From: Saccharopolyspora gloriosae
GTDB lineage: Bacteria; Actinomycetota; Actinomycetes; Mycobacteriales; Pseudonocardiaceae
NCBI RefSeq assembly: GCF_014203325.1
Contig: NZ_JACHIV010000001.1
Coordinates: 5,023,501-5,087,500 of the forward strand
Length of the DNA stretch: 64,000 bases
Direction of reading: 5' to 3'
Numbering within the stretch: position 1 is the stretch's first letter; the number at the start of each line of letters is the position of its first letter. Below are positions 1-8,300 of the stretch, one piece after another. The position numbers and the translations under genes were made by a program. The notes below the pieces were generated by a model that saw only the letters and a program-made list of their open reading frames with translations, was not told the origin of the DNA and ran no database searches.

Positions 1-76
1 CGGCGGCGGTGGACGCCGTCGCGCACGCGCCCGTGGTCCACCCGTAGCGCAGCGCGGGGCCTTCCTGACCAGTCAT
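1..76 (-). CDS. cbiD: CbiD, cobalt-precorrin-5B C1-methyltransferase (5' end only)
   Basis: Only the first 25 codons are inside the window; the gene continues past base 1. The ATG at 76 is preceded by a strong GAAGGAGG ribosome binding site. The translated start, MTGQEGPALRYGWTTGACAT, carries the YGWTTGACAT segment that is a hallmark of CbiD N-termini. In the family, CbiD methylates C1 of the corrin ring using S-adenosylmethionine in the oxygen-independent route, where it takes the place of aerobic CobF. It is divergent from cobK, with only 34 bases between the two starts, so the two genes probably share a promoter region. Identification rests on a short stretch, but that stretch is very characteristic. 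Confidence 0.85.
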   Translation of the reverse strand, partial: MTGQEGPALRYGWTTGACATASTAA

Positions 77-110
77 GATGCCGCCTCCTTCACCGTGAAA
101 GGGTGCACGC

Positions 111-860
111 ATGCACAGCAGCGACGCGACCGGGGTGCGGCGCATCCTGGTTCTCGGCGGTACCGGCGAGGCCCGCGACCTCGCCGCGCGGCTCGGCGAC
201 GACGCGGGCGTGCACGTGATCTCCTCGCTGGCGGGCCGGGTGCGCGATCCGAAGCTGCCCGCCGGGGAGGTCCGCGTCGGCGGGTTCGGCGGCGCCGACG
301 GGCTCGCCGCGTGGCTGCGCGAGCACCGCATCGACGCGGTGGTCGACGCGACGCACCCGTTCGCGCGGGTGATCACCGCCAACGCCGCACGCGCCTGCGC
401 GCTGGCGGGCACGCCGCTGCTGGTGCTGCGCCGTCCCGCGTGGGAAGCGGAACCGGGCTGGCACCTGGTGGGCTCGCTGGACGAGGCCGCCGCCGCGCTG
501 CCGGGGCTCGGCGAGCGGATCTTCCTCAGCACCGGCCGCCAGGGCGTGGGCCGGTTCGCGCACCTGGACCTGCGGTTCCTGCTGCGCGCCGTCGACCCGC
601 CGGACCCGCCGCTGCCGCCGCACCTCACGACGCTGCTGGCGCGCGGACCGTTCACCTTCGACGACGAGGTGGCGCTGCTGCGCGAGCACCGCATCGACGT
701 GCTGGTCACGAAGAACAGCGGCGGCCCGATGACCCGCGCGAAGCTCGACGCGGCGCGGGAGCTCGGCGTCGCGGTGGTCGTGGTGCAGCGGCCACCCGAA
801 CCGCGGGTGCCCGCCACCACCGTCGAGGAAGCGCTGGAACGCCTGCGTCACGCCGGGTAG
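111..860 (+). CDS. cobK: Precorrin-6A reductase CobK/CbiJ
   Basis: A 249-residue protein with a nucleotide-binding start (RILVLGGTGEARDLAARL), the VDATHPFA segment near residue 85 and STGRQGVGRF near 140, all typical of CobK. The family reduces precorrin-6A to dihydro-precorrin-6A with NADPH, in the cytoplasm, as a mid-pathway step of corrin ring synthesis. Length matches the family (about 245-260 residues). It is the only plus-strand gene among the minus-strand cobG-H-IJ genes and is divergent from cbiD. Its stop overlaps the 3' end of cobIJ tail to tail by 13 bases. No strong Shine-Dalgarno is visible (GAAAGGGTG upstream), but homology begins directly after this ATG. Confidence 0.93.
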   Translation: MHSSDATGVRRILVLGGTGEARDLAARLGDDAGVHVISSLAGRVRDPKLPAGEVRVGGFGGADGLAAWLREHRIDAVVDATHPFARVITANAARACALAGTPLLVLRRPAWEAEPGWHLVGSLDEAAAALPGLGERIFLSTGRQGVGRFAHLDLRFLLRAVDPPDPPLPPHLTTLLARGPFTFDDEVALLREHRIDVLVTKNSGGPMTRAKLDAARELGVAVVVVQRPPEPRVPATTVEEALERLRHAG

Positions 861-2410
861 CGGCGCGGGGTGAACACCGCGCCACCGACCGCCTTGGTCG
901 TCGACGAGCCGATCACCAGCAGGCAACGCATGTCCACATCGGACGGATCGAGGTCGCCGAGTTCCACCGTCCGCACGGATTCCTGCGGCCCGCCCACGTC
1001 CCGCCCGATGATCACCGGGGTCTCCGGCGCGCGGTGCTTGAGCAGCGCGTCGCGGGCGGCGCCGACCTGCCAGGTCCGGCTGCGCGACGCCGGGTTGTAG
1101 ATCGCCATCGCCAGGTCCGCCTTCGCCGCCGCCTCCAAGCGCTCGACGATGATCTCCCACGGCTTGAGCCGGTCCGACAACGACAGCACGCAGTAGTCGT
1201 GGCCCAGCGGAGCGCCGACGCGGCTCGCCACGGCCTGCGCGGCGGTCAGGCCGGGCAGCACCCGCACCGGGACGTCGGTGAACCGCTCCTCGGTCGCGAC
1301 CTCCAGCACGGCGCTGGCCATCGCGAACACGCCCGGATCGCCGGAGGACACCACCACGACCCGCGAACCGCGCCGGGCCAGGTCCAGCGCGAACTCGGCG
1401 CGCTCGGCCTCGACCCGGTTGTCCGAGGCGTGCTTGCGCTGGCGCGGATTGGTCGCGAGCCGGTCCAGGTAGGGGCCGTAGCCGACGAGGTCGTCGGCGG
1501 CGGCGACGGCGGTGTGGGCCTCCGGGGTCGTCCACTGCGGACCCGCGGGGCCGAGGCCGACGACCACGACCTCGCCGATGCCGGGCTCGCGCGCCGCGGC
1601 GGGCGCGGATTGCTCAGTCGTGGCAGGGGAAACCGGGACGCCGGTCGCGTCCGTCAGGTTCAGCGGGCTGCCCGAGTTCACCGGGCTCGGCAGCAGCGCC
1701 AGCGAGAAGTACGGCACCGACGCCGGATCCACCTCGGCCAGCGGCAGCAACCGCTGGCGCTCCGTGGTGGCGCGCTCCACGAAGTACGCCTCGTCGAGCC
1801 GTCCCGCCTTCTCGAACGCCTCCTTCACACCGTCGAAGGTGCGGCCCAGCTTCATCACCGCGGCCGCGTCCGTCGAGGCCAGGTGCTCGGCGAGCTTGTC
1901 CGGCTCCAGCGTCCCCGGCAGCACCGTCAGCACCTCGTCGCGCTCCGCCAGCGGGCGCCCCAGCATCGCGGCGGCGCCGCTGACGGAGGTCACGCCGGGG
2001 ATCGCGGCCACGTCGAACCGGCCCACCAGGCGCTTGTGCATGTGCATGTAGGAGCCGTAGAAGAACGGGTCGCCCTCGCACAGCAGCGCCACGGTGCGCC
2101 CGGCGGCGAGGTGCGCGGCGAGGCGTTCGGCGGCCTCGGCGTAGAACTCGTCGATCGCGCCCTGGTAGCCGCCGGGGTGGTTCGTGGTCTCCGTCGTCAC
2201 CGGGTAGACCAGCGGTTCCTCGACCTGACCGGCCCGCAGGTACGGCTCGGCGACGGACCGCGCGATGCTGCGGCCGTGCCGGGCGCTGTGGTAGGCGATC
2301 ACGTCGGCCTCACCGATCAGCCGCGCCGCCTTCACCGTCACCAGCTCCGGATCTCCCGGTCCGAGCCCGACGCCGAACAACCTGCCTGCCTGCTCCACGG
2401 TGCTGCTCAC
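848..2410 (-). CDS. cobIJ: CobI-CobJ fusion: precorrin-2 C20- and precorrin-3B C17-methyltransferase
   Basis: A 520-residue protein with two tetrapyrrole methylase domains. Residues about 1-235 are CobI-like (FGVGLGPGDPELVTVKA at the start, then LLCEGDPFFYGSYMHM). Residues about 260-520 are CobJ-like (VVVVGLGPAGPQWTTPEA, then VVSSGDPGVFAMA and AMAIYNPASRSR). A proline/alanine-rich linker joins them. The family adds methyl groups at C20 and C17 from S-adenosylmethionine, the second step with ring contraction. Such CobIJ fusions are common in actinobacteria. The GTG start at 2410 forms a GTGA overlap with the stop of cobH, which implies translational coupling. Longer in-frame upstream extension is possible but lies inside cobH and has no family match. 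Confidence 0.95.
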   Translation of the reverse strand: MSSTVEQAGRLFGVGLGPGDPELVTVKAARLIGEADVIAYHSARHGRSIARSVAEPYLRAGQVEEPLVYPVTTETTNHPGGYQGAIDEFYAEAAERLAAHLAAGRTVALLCEGDPFFYGSYMHMHKRLVGRFDVAAIPGVTSVSGAAAMLGRPLAERDEVLTVLPGTLEPDKLAEHLASTDAAAVMKLGRTFDGVKEAFEKAGRLDEAYFVERATTERQRLLPLAEVDPASVPYFSLALLPSPVNSGSPLNLTDATGVPVSPATTEQSAPAAAREPGIGEVVVVGLGPAGPQWTTPEAHTAVAAADDLVGYGPYLDRLATNPRQRKHASDNRVEAERAEFALDLARRGSRVVVVSSGDPGVFAMASAVLEVATEERFTDVPVRVLPGLTAAQAVASRVGAPLGHDYCVLSLSDRLKPWEIIVERLEAAAKADLAMAIYNPASRSRTWQVGAARDALLKHRAPETPVIIGRDVGGPQESVRTVELGDLDPSDVDMRCLLVIGSSTTKAVGGAVFTPRRYPA

Positions 2411-3072
2411 TCCTGTTCGCTCGCGATCGCGTTGATGGCGGCCACCGCCATCGCGCTGCCACCTCGGCGGCCGTGCACCACGAGGTGCTCCAGCTCCGGG
2501 TGGTCGGCCAGTGCCTGCTTGGACTCGGCTGCGCCGATGAAACCGACGGGCAGGCCGAGCACGGCGGCGGGCTTGCCCGCTCCGGCGTCGACCATCTCCA
2601 GCAGCCGGAACAGCGAGGTGGGCGCGTTGCCGACGGCCACCACCGCGCCGTCGAGCCGGTCCCGCCACAGCTCCATCGCCGCCGCGCTGCGCGTCGTGCC
2701 GAGCTCCTGCGCCAGCTGCGGCACCTGCGGGTCGCCGAGGGTGCAGAGGATGTCGTTGTCCGCCGGGAGGCGACGCCGGGTGACGCCCGCGGCGACCATC
2801 GCGGCGTCGCAGAACACCGGCGCCCCGGCGCGCAGCGCTTCGCGGGCGGCCAGGACCGCGTTCGGCGACCAGGCGATGTCGCGCACCAGGTCGACCATGC
2901 CGCAGGCGTGGATCATGCGGACGGCGACTCCGGCGACTTCCGGTGGCATGCCGTCGAGTTCCGCTTCGGCGCGGATCGTCGCGAAGGAGCGGCGGTAGAT
3001 CTCCGCGCCCTCCCGGATGTACTCGTAGCCACCGGTGCCCTCGGCCCCGGCTGGATTGCGTCCGGTACTCAC
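2407..3072 (-). CDS. cobH: Precorrin-8X methylmutase CobH/CbiC
   Basis: A 221-residue protein, the usual size for CobH. It shows YEYIREGAEIYRRSFATIR near residue 15, the conserved MIHACG motif (with its histidine) near 55, FCDAAMVAAGV near 88 and LPVGFIGAAESK near 175. The family moves a methyl group from C11 to C12 to give hydrogenobyrinic acid. The GTG at 3072 overlaps the cobG stop by 4 bases (GTGA), and the gene in turn overlaps cobIJ by 4 bases, so cobG-cobH-cobIJ reads as one tightly coupled operon. The start gives the length expected for the family. Confidence 0.95.
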   Translation of the reverse strand: MSTGRNPAGAEGTGGYEYIREGAEIYRRSFATIRAEAELDGMPPEVAGVAVRMIHACGMVDLVRDIAWSPNAVLAAREALRAGAPVFCDAAMVAAGVTRRRLPADNDILCTLGDPQVPQLAQELGTTRSAAAMELWRDRLDGAVVAVGNAPTSLFRLLEMVDAGAGKPAAVLGLPVGFIGAAESKQALADHPELEHLVVHGRRGGSAMAVAAINAIASEQE

Positions 3073-4517
3073 ACTGCCCTCCGTGCCGCTTCGAGCGCGG
3101 CGGATAACTCGCCGGCGGGTTCGCCGCCGACCTCGTAGCCGGCCTCGGTGGCCAGCACTTCCACTCCTCGTCCCGCCGGTCGGCCGCAGCGGCGCGAGCA
3201 GCCCGCCCAGTGCACCGGCAACGCGCCGGGCCGGGCGGCGCGCGCCGCGTCGGAGCGCACGTCGGCGAGGGATTTGGCGCAGCCGGGGCTCCCGGTGCAC
3301 GCGGTGACCCCGGCCAGCGGCGCGGCGGTGTCCACCACGAAACCGGCTCCGTCCATTTCGGACAGCAGGGTCGTCGCGTCGTGCTCGGGGATTCCGGGCA
3401 GCAGCAGGGTGCGCCACGGCGTGAGCCGCAGCGGGCGGTCCAGGGCGGCCAGCGCCGCGACCTGCTCGGCGTTCAGCCTGCCCAGCGGGGCGCCCAGCGC
3501 GAGGCTCACCCGGCCGTCGCGGCGGTGCAGGACGCCGAGATCGGCGTGGGTGGCGACGGGCTCGACGGGACGACCCGGACCGGAGTGGCACGTCGTTGCG
3601 GGAGAAGACCCGACGCCGCCGGCCGGTTCCCCCACGCCGGGGGCGGAACCGGCGCGTTCAGCGGCACCGCTCGCGCTGATGGGCCGCTCGGTGCGTTCAG
3701 CCGATCCGCCGGCTGCGGCAGGAACGGTCCCGGCACGCTCAGCGGAACCGTCCGTGCCGGGAGCAGATCCGGTGCTGTCAGCGGACTCCGCGCCGGTGTC
3801 GGCGATCGGCGCACCGTCCTCCGCCGGGCCCGGTTCGGCGATGACGCGCGCGGCGATCAGCCGGGGACCGTCGGTGAGTTCGGCGAGCCGCCAGCTCGCC
3901 GACTCCTGCCGCCGCCGTTCCGCGAGGAACGCCTCCGCCGCGAGCACCGCGGCGCGCGCCGCGTCCGCGGTCGCGACCCGGATTCCTTCGTCCGCACCGG
4001 ACAGCAGCACCGCGACCGAACCGTCCGCCGGGGCGAGCCCGATGTCGGCGGCGAGCCCGGCGACGTCGCCCCGCCCGTCGTCCACGGTGAACAGGAACCG
4101 CCCCGGCAGCTCCGCGAGCGCGGGCGCCGCGCACAACCGCCGGTCGAGCTCGGTCGCCACCGCGTGCACGTCCAGCGACCCCGCGTCGTCGCAACCGGTG
4201 TAGGGCGAGGCGATGATGTTGCGCACCCGCTCGTGCGTCGGCGAGGGCAGCAGGCCCGCGTCGGCCAGCGTCGCCGCGAACTCCGCCACGGCGTGCGGCG
4301 CGAGCCCGCGGACCTGGAGGTTCGCCCGCGAGGTCAGCTCCCAGCCGCCGTCGCCGAGCTCCGCCGCGGCGGCCAGCGCCCGCACCTGCCGCGCGTCGAG
4401 CCGCCCGCCCGGCACCCGGACCCGGGCCAGGCCGCCGTCGGCGGCCTCGTGCACCCGCAGCGCGCCGGGGCACGCGTCCGGTTCGGCTCGTGGCGGCACG
4501 GTTCTCCCCGCTCTCAT
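3069..4517 (-). CDS. cobG: CobG-type precorrin-3B synthase with a disordered insertion
   Basis: A 482-residue member of the nitrite/sulfite reductase fold. LTSRANLQVRGL near residue 61 and the cysteine pattern C407-x5-C413 with C440-x3-C444 fit a 4Fe-4S centre next to sirohaem. In the aerobic pathway CobG is an oxygen-dependent monooxygenase that makes the hydroxylactone precorrin-3B. Family members are usually 360-460 residues. Here residues about 230-320 form a Ser/Ala/Gly/Glu-rich insert with repeated GSAER and AERAG units that lies between the two reductase repeats and is probably a flexible linker. The gene heads the cobG-cobH-cobIJ operon. An alternative is an assimilatory sulfite reductase-like protein, but the cob context favours CobG. 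Confidence 0.88.
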   Translation of the reverse strand: MRAGRTVPPRAEPDACPGALRVHEAADGGLARVRVPGGRLDARQVRALAAAAELGDGGWELTSRANLQVRGLAPHAVAEFAATLADAGLLPSPTHERVRNIIASPYTGCDDAGSLDVHAVATELDRRLCAAPALAELPGRFLFTVDDGRGDVAGLAADIGLAPADGSVAVLLSGADEGIRVATADAARAAVLAAEAFLAERRRQESASWRLAELTDGPRLIAARVIAEPGPAEDGAPIADTGAESADSTGSAPGTDGSAERAGTVPAAAGGSAERTERPISASGAAERAGSAPGVGEPAGGVGSSPATTCHSGPGRPVEPVATHADLGVLHRRDGRVSLALGAPLGRLNAEQVAALAALDRPLRLTPWRTLLLPGIPEHDATTLLSEMDGAGFVVDTAAPLAGVTACTGSPGCAKSLADVRSDAARAARPGALPVHWAGCSRRCGRPAGRGVEVLATEAGYEVGGEPAGELSAALEAARRAV

Positions 4518-5068
4518 CGCTCGTGGTCGGTCGGAACTCCCAGCGCACGGCGCGGGTCTCCGGTGGTGCGCGGCCCTGGGCGCGCACCGGCGGTCGTCGA
4601 TACTACGGCCAGGCCTCGTTGCGGACGCAAAACGCGATGTGCCTCACCACAGCCACCCCCGACCCGGCGGCCTCCCCCGCACGACCGCCCCGCGAACCCC
4701 GGCCGGACCTTGTTCAAGCCCTCGCAATTTCGCGAGAGATCGACCGCCCCCGGCGTGTCGGACACCCCATGTGGACAACTCGTTTCCCCTGATCAGAAGT
4801 GGTTCCACGGCCGGGATCAGGAACGTTCACCTCGATCGGGTCGTTCGATTTCTCGCGAAATTGCGGGAATCGTCCACAACGTGACGAGTGGGGGCGGCGT
4901 GCGGGGGTGCGCCGGTGTCGACCGAGTTCGCGGTGAGGGGATTCCTCGGCGAGCGCTCGTGTCCGGTGGGTGACCGTCGCGCGAGCGTTCCGCCGAACGG
5001 CGCGGTGCCACGTGCGTGATCTCTCGCGCACCAGCGCAGCAGGCCACTTGACGAACGATCGCCCCGTT
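4518..5068. other. Intergenic region between cobG and the cobN riboswitch
   Basis: About 550 bases without a convincing gene; the open frames here have no ribosome binding sites or recognisable protein families. It must hold the promoter of the leftward cobG operon and of the rightward cobN riboswitch transcript. The only structure seen is an inverted repeat at 4723-4865, listed separately. No B12 box is visible facing cobG, so riboswitch control is seen only on the cobN side. Confidence 0.6.
4723..4865. repeat. Inverted repeat with CGCAATTTCGCGAGA arms
   Basis: The left arm (from 4723) reads CGCAATTTCGCGAGAGATCG. The right arm (ending at 4865) is its near-complement, CGATTTCTCGCGAAATTGCG, one mismatch in 20. 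The match extends imperfectly to about 28 bases, with about 100 bases between arms. Each arm is centred on the self-complementary TCGCGA. A related palindrome occurs at 21249-21268, so this looks like a dispersed family. It could be a pair of binding sites or a small non-autonomous repeat; nothing in the window decides. Confidence 0.7.
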
Positions 5069-5236
5069 GCGGAGAGTGGTCGACGGCGACGAGTGGAGGA
5101 AGCCGGTGCGAGTCCGGCGCGGTCCCGCCACTGTCACCGGGGAGCGGACTCCGCACAACGAAGGTCACTGCCCGCGCACGTGCGCGGACGGGAAGGCCGG
5201 AGCGAGCGCCGATCCGGGAGCCAGGACACTCCGCGC
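5069..5236 (+). promoter_or_regulatory. Cobalamin riboswitch upstream of cobN
   Basis: The conserved core is clear: AAGCCGGTGCGAGTCCGGC followed by the B12 box GCCACTGT at 5127-5134, and the closing segment AGCCAGGACACTC at 5219-5231. A P1 helix can be drawn between GCGGAG...GTG at 5069-5078 and CACTCCGC at 5227-5234. Riboswitches of this class bind adenosylcobalamin and lower expression of the downstream gene. Here the downstream genes are a 17-codon ORF and cobN. The helix borders are approximate. Confidence 0.92.
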
Positions 5237-5302
5237 CGCCACCGCCCGGTCCGACACCGGGTGCCGACGACTCCGGGGCGAGGACCCCGAGGAAGGTTGA
5301 CC

Positions 5303-5356
5303 ATGCGTCCTGTCCGCATGCCCGCGTCCCTGCTCAGCCGGGAGCGTGCCGCATGA
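5303..5356 (+). CDS. 17-residue leader ORF coupled to cobN
   Basis: ATG at 5303 with an excellent GAGGAAGG ribosome binding site 6 bases upstream opens a 17-codon frame (MRPVRMPASLLSRERAA) whose stop overlaps the cobN start as ATGA (5353-5356). cobN itself has only a weak ribosome binding site (GGGAGCG), so translation of this short frame could deliver ribosomes to cobN. It sits 67 bases after the riboswitch core, where the expression platform would act. The peptide has four arginines and no recognisable family. I infer a coupling role; it may have no function as a peptide. Confidence 0.55.
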   Translation: MRPVRMPASLLSRERAA

Positions 5357-8300
5357 TCCTGCTGCTGTCCACATCGGACACCGATCTGCTCAGCGCACGC
5401 GCCAGCGGTGCGGACTTCCGCCTCGGCAACCCGGCCCGGCTCGGCGTGGACGACCTGCCGCCGCTGCTGGAGGGCGCCGACCTGGTGATCGTGCGGCTGC
5501 TCGGCGGCCGCCGCGCCTGGGAGGAGGGCCTCGACGCGCTGCTCGCAGGCCCGCGCCCGGTGGTGGTGCTCGGCGGTGAGCAGGCCCCGGACGCGGAGCT
5601 GATGGAGTGCTCCACCGTTCCCGGCGGCGTGTGCGCGCAGGCCCACGCCTACCTCGCGCAGGGCGGCCCGGAGAACCTGACGCAGCTGTTCAACTTCCTG
5701 TCCGACACGGTCCTGCTCACCGGCCACGGCTTCGAGCCGCCGGTGGAGACGCCGAAGTGGGGCCTGCTGGAGCGCGAGCCGCGCAACACCGAGGGCCCGA
5801 AGGTGGCGGTGCTCTACTACCGGGCGCACCACATGGCGGGCAACACCGCGTTCGCGCACGCCCTCTCCGACGCCATCGAGGACGCGGGCGGCCGGGCGAT
5901 GCCGGTGTTCTGCGCGTCGCTGCGCGCCCCGGAACCGGGCCTGCTGGACACGTTGCGCCAGGCCGACGCGCTGATCGTGACGGTGCTCGCGGCGGGCGGT
6001 ACGAAGCCCGCGACGGCCTCGGCCGGTGGGGACGACGAAGCGTGGGACGTGGGCGCGCTCGCCGACCTGGACGTGCCGATCCTGCAGGGCTTGACGCTGA
6101 CCTCCAGCCGCGAAGCGTGGCAGGACAACGACGAGGGCCTGTCCCCGCTGGACATGGCCACGCAGGTCGCGGTGCCCGAGTTCGACGGTCGGCTGATCAC
6201 GGTGCCGTTCTCGTTCAAGGAGAACGACTCGGAGGGCCTGCCGGTGTACGTGGCGGACCCGGAGCGCGCGGCGCGCGTCGCGGGCATCGCCGTGAAGCAC
6301 GCCCGGCTGCGGTACGTGGAGCCGAAGGACAAGCGCCTGGTGCTGATGCTCTCGGCGTACCCGACGAAGCACTCCCGCATCGGCAACGCGGTCGGCCTGG
6401 ACACCCCGGCGAGCGCGGTGGGCCTGCTGCAGCGGCTGCGCGAAGCCGGTTACGACATCGGCCCGGAGGACGGTCCGGACGCGCTGCCCGGCGTGGCCGC
6501 GCAGGACGGCGACGCGCTGGTGCACGCGCTGATCGCCGCCGGTGGCCAGGACCCGGATTGGCTCACCGAGGAGCAGCTGTCCGGCAACCCGGTGCGCATC
6601 CCCGCGAAGCGCTACGCCGACTGGTTCGCGACGCTGCCCGACGACCTGCGCGAGAGCATCGAGGGTCACTGGGGCCCGCCGCCCGGCGAGCAGTTCGTGG
6701 ACCGCTCGCACGACCCGGACGGCGAGATCGTGCTGGCCGCGCTGCGCGCCGGCAACGTGGTGATCATGGTGCAGCCGCCGCGCGGCTTCGGGGAGAACCC
6801 GATCGCGATCTACCACGACCCGGACCTGCCGCCGAGTCACCACTACCTGGCCGCCTACCGCTGGCTGACCGACGAGTTCGGCGCGCACGCCATGGTGCAC
6901 CTGGGCAAGCACGGCAACCTGGAGTGGCTGCCCGGCAAGACGGCGGGCATGTCGGCGTCCTGCGCGCCGGACGCGGCGCTGGCGGACCTGCCGCTGATCT
7001 ACCCGTTCCTGGTCAACGACCCCGGCGAGGGCACCCAGGCGAAGCGCCGGGTGCACGCGACGCTGGTGGACCACCTGGTGCCGCCGATGGCGCGGGCGGA
7101 GAGCTACGGCGACATCGCGAAGCTGGAGCAGCTGCTCGACGAGCACGCGCAGATCTCGGCGATGGACCCGGCGAAGCTGCCCGCGATCCGCAGCCAGATC
7201 TGGACGTTGATGCAGGCCGCGAAGCTGGACCACGACCTCGGGCTGGACGAGCGCCCGCACGAGGCCGAGTTCGACGACATGCTGCTGCACGTCGACGGCT
7301 GGCTCTGCGAGATCAAGGACGCGCAGATCCGCGACGGCCTGCACGTGCTGGGCGCCGCCCCGAAGGGCGAGGCGCGGGTGAACCTGGTGCTGGCGATGCT
7401 GCGCGCCCGGCAGGTGTGGGGCGGCCAGAGCGGCGCGCTGCCCGGCCTGCGCGAGGCGCTGGGCATGTTGGAGGACGGCAGCGTCGCGCGCGGCACCGTG
7501 GACGACGTGGAGACCTCCGCGCACGCCCTCGTCTCCGGCATGGAGGAGCACGGCTGGGAGCTCGGCGCCGTCGTCGAGGTGTGCCGTTCGGTGCTGGGCG
7601 ACGCCCCGGACGACGTGGTGCGGGTGCTGGAGTTCGCGGTCGCGGAGGTGGTGCCGCGCCTGGACGCCACGACCGACGAGATGGGTGCGACGCTGCACGC
7701 CCTCGAAGGCGGCTACGTCCCCGCCGGGCCGAGCGGTTCCCCGCTGCGCGGCCTGATCAACGTGCTGCCGACGGGCCGCAACTTCTACTCGGTGGACCCG
7801 AAGGCGGTGCCGAGCAGGCTCGCCTGGGAGACGGGGCACGCCATCGCGGATTCGCTGATCGAGCGCTACCTCGCCGACACCGGCGAGTACCCGCGTTCGG
7901 TGGGCCTGTCGGTGTGGGGCACCTCGGCGATGCGCACCTCCGGTGACGACATCGCGGAAGTCCTTGCGCTGATGGGCGTGCGGCCCACGTGGGACGAGGC
8001 GTCGCGGCGCGTCAACGGCCTCGAAGTGATCCCGCTCGACGAGCTGGGGCGTCCGCGCGTGGACGTGACGGTGCGCATCAGCGGTTTCTTCCGCGACGCG
8101 TTCCCGCACGTGGTGACGCTGCTCGACGACGCGGTCCGCAAGGTCGCCGCGCTCGACGAGCCGGACGAGCAGAACTTCGTGCGCGCCCACGCCCAGGCGG
8201 ATCTGGCCGAGCACGGCGACGAGCGCCGCGCCACGACGCGCATCTTCGGTTCGAAGCCCGGTGCCTACGGTGCCGGTCTGCTGCCGCTGATGGACAGCAA

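Noticed and set aside
4490-4884. Short frames between cobG and the cobN riboswitch
   Set aside because: No ribosome binding sites, no recognisable domains, and typical shadow composition.
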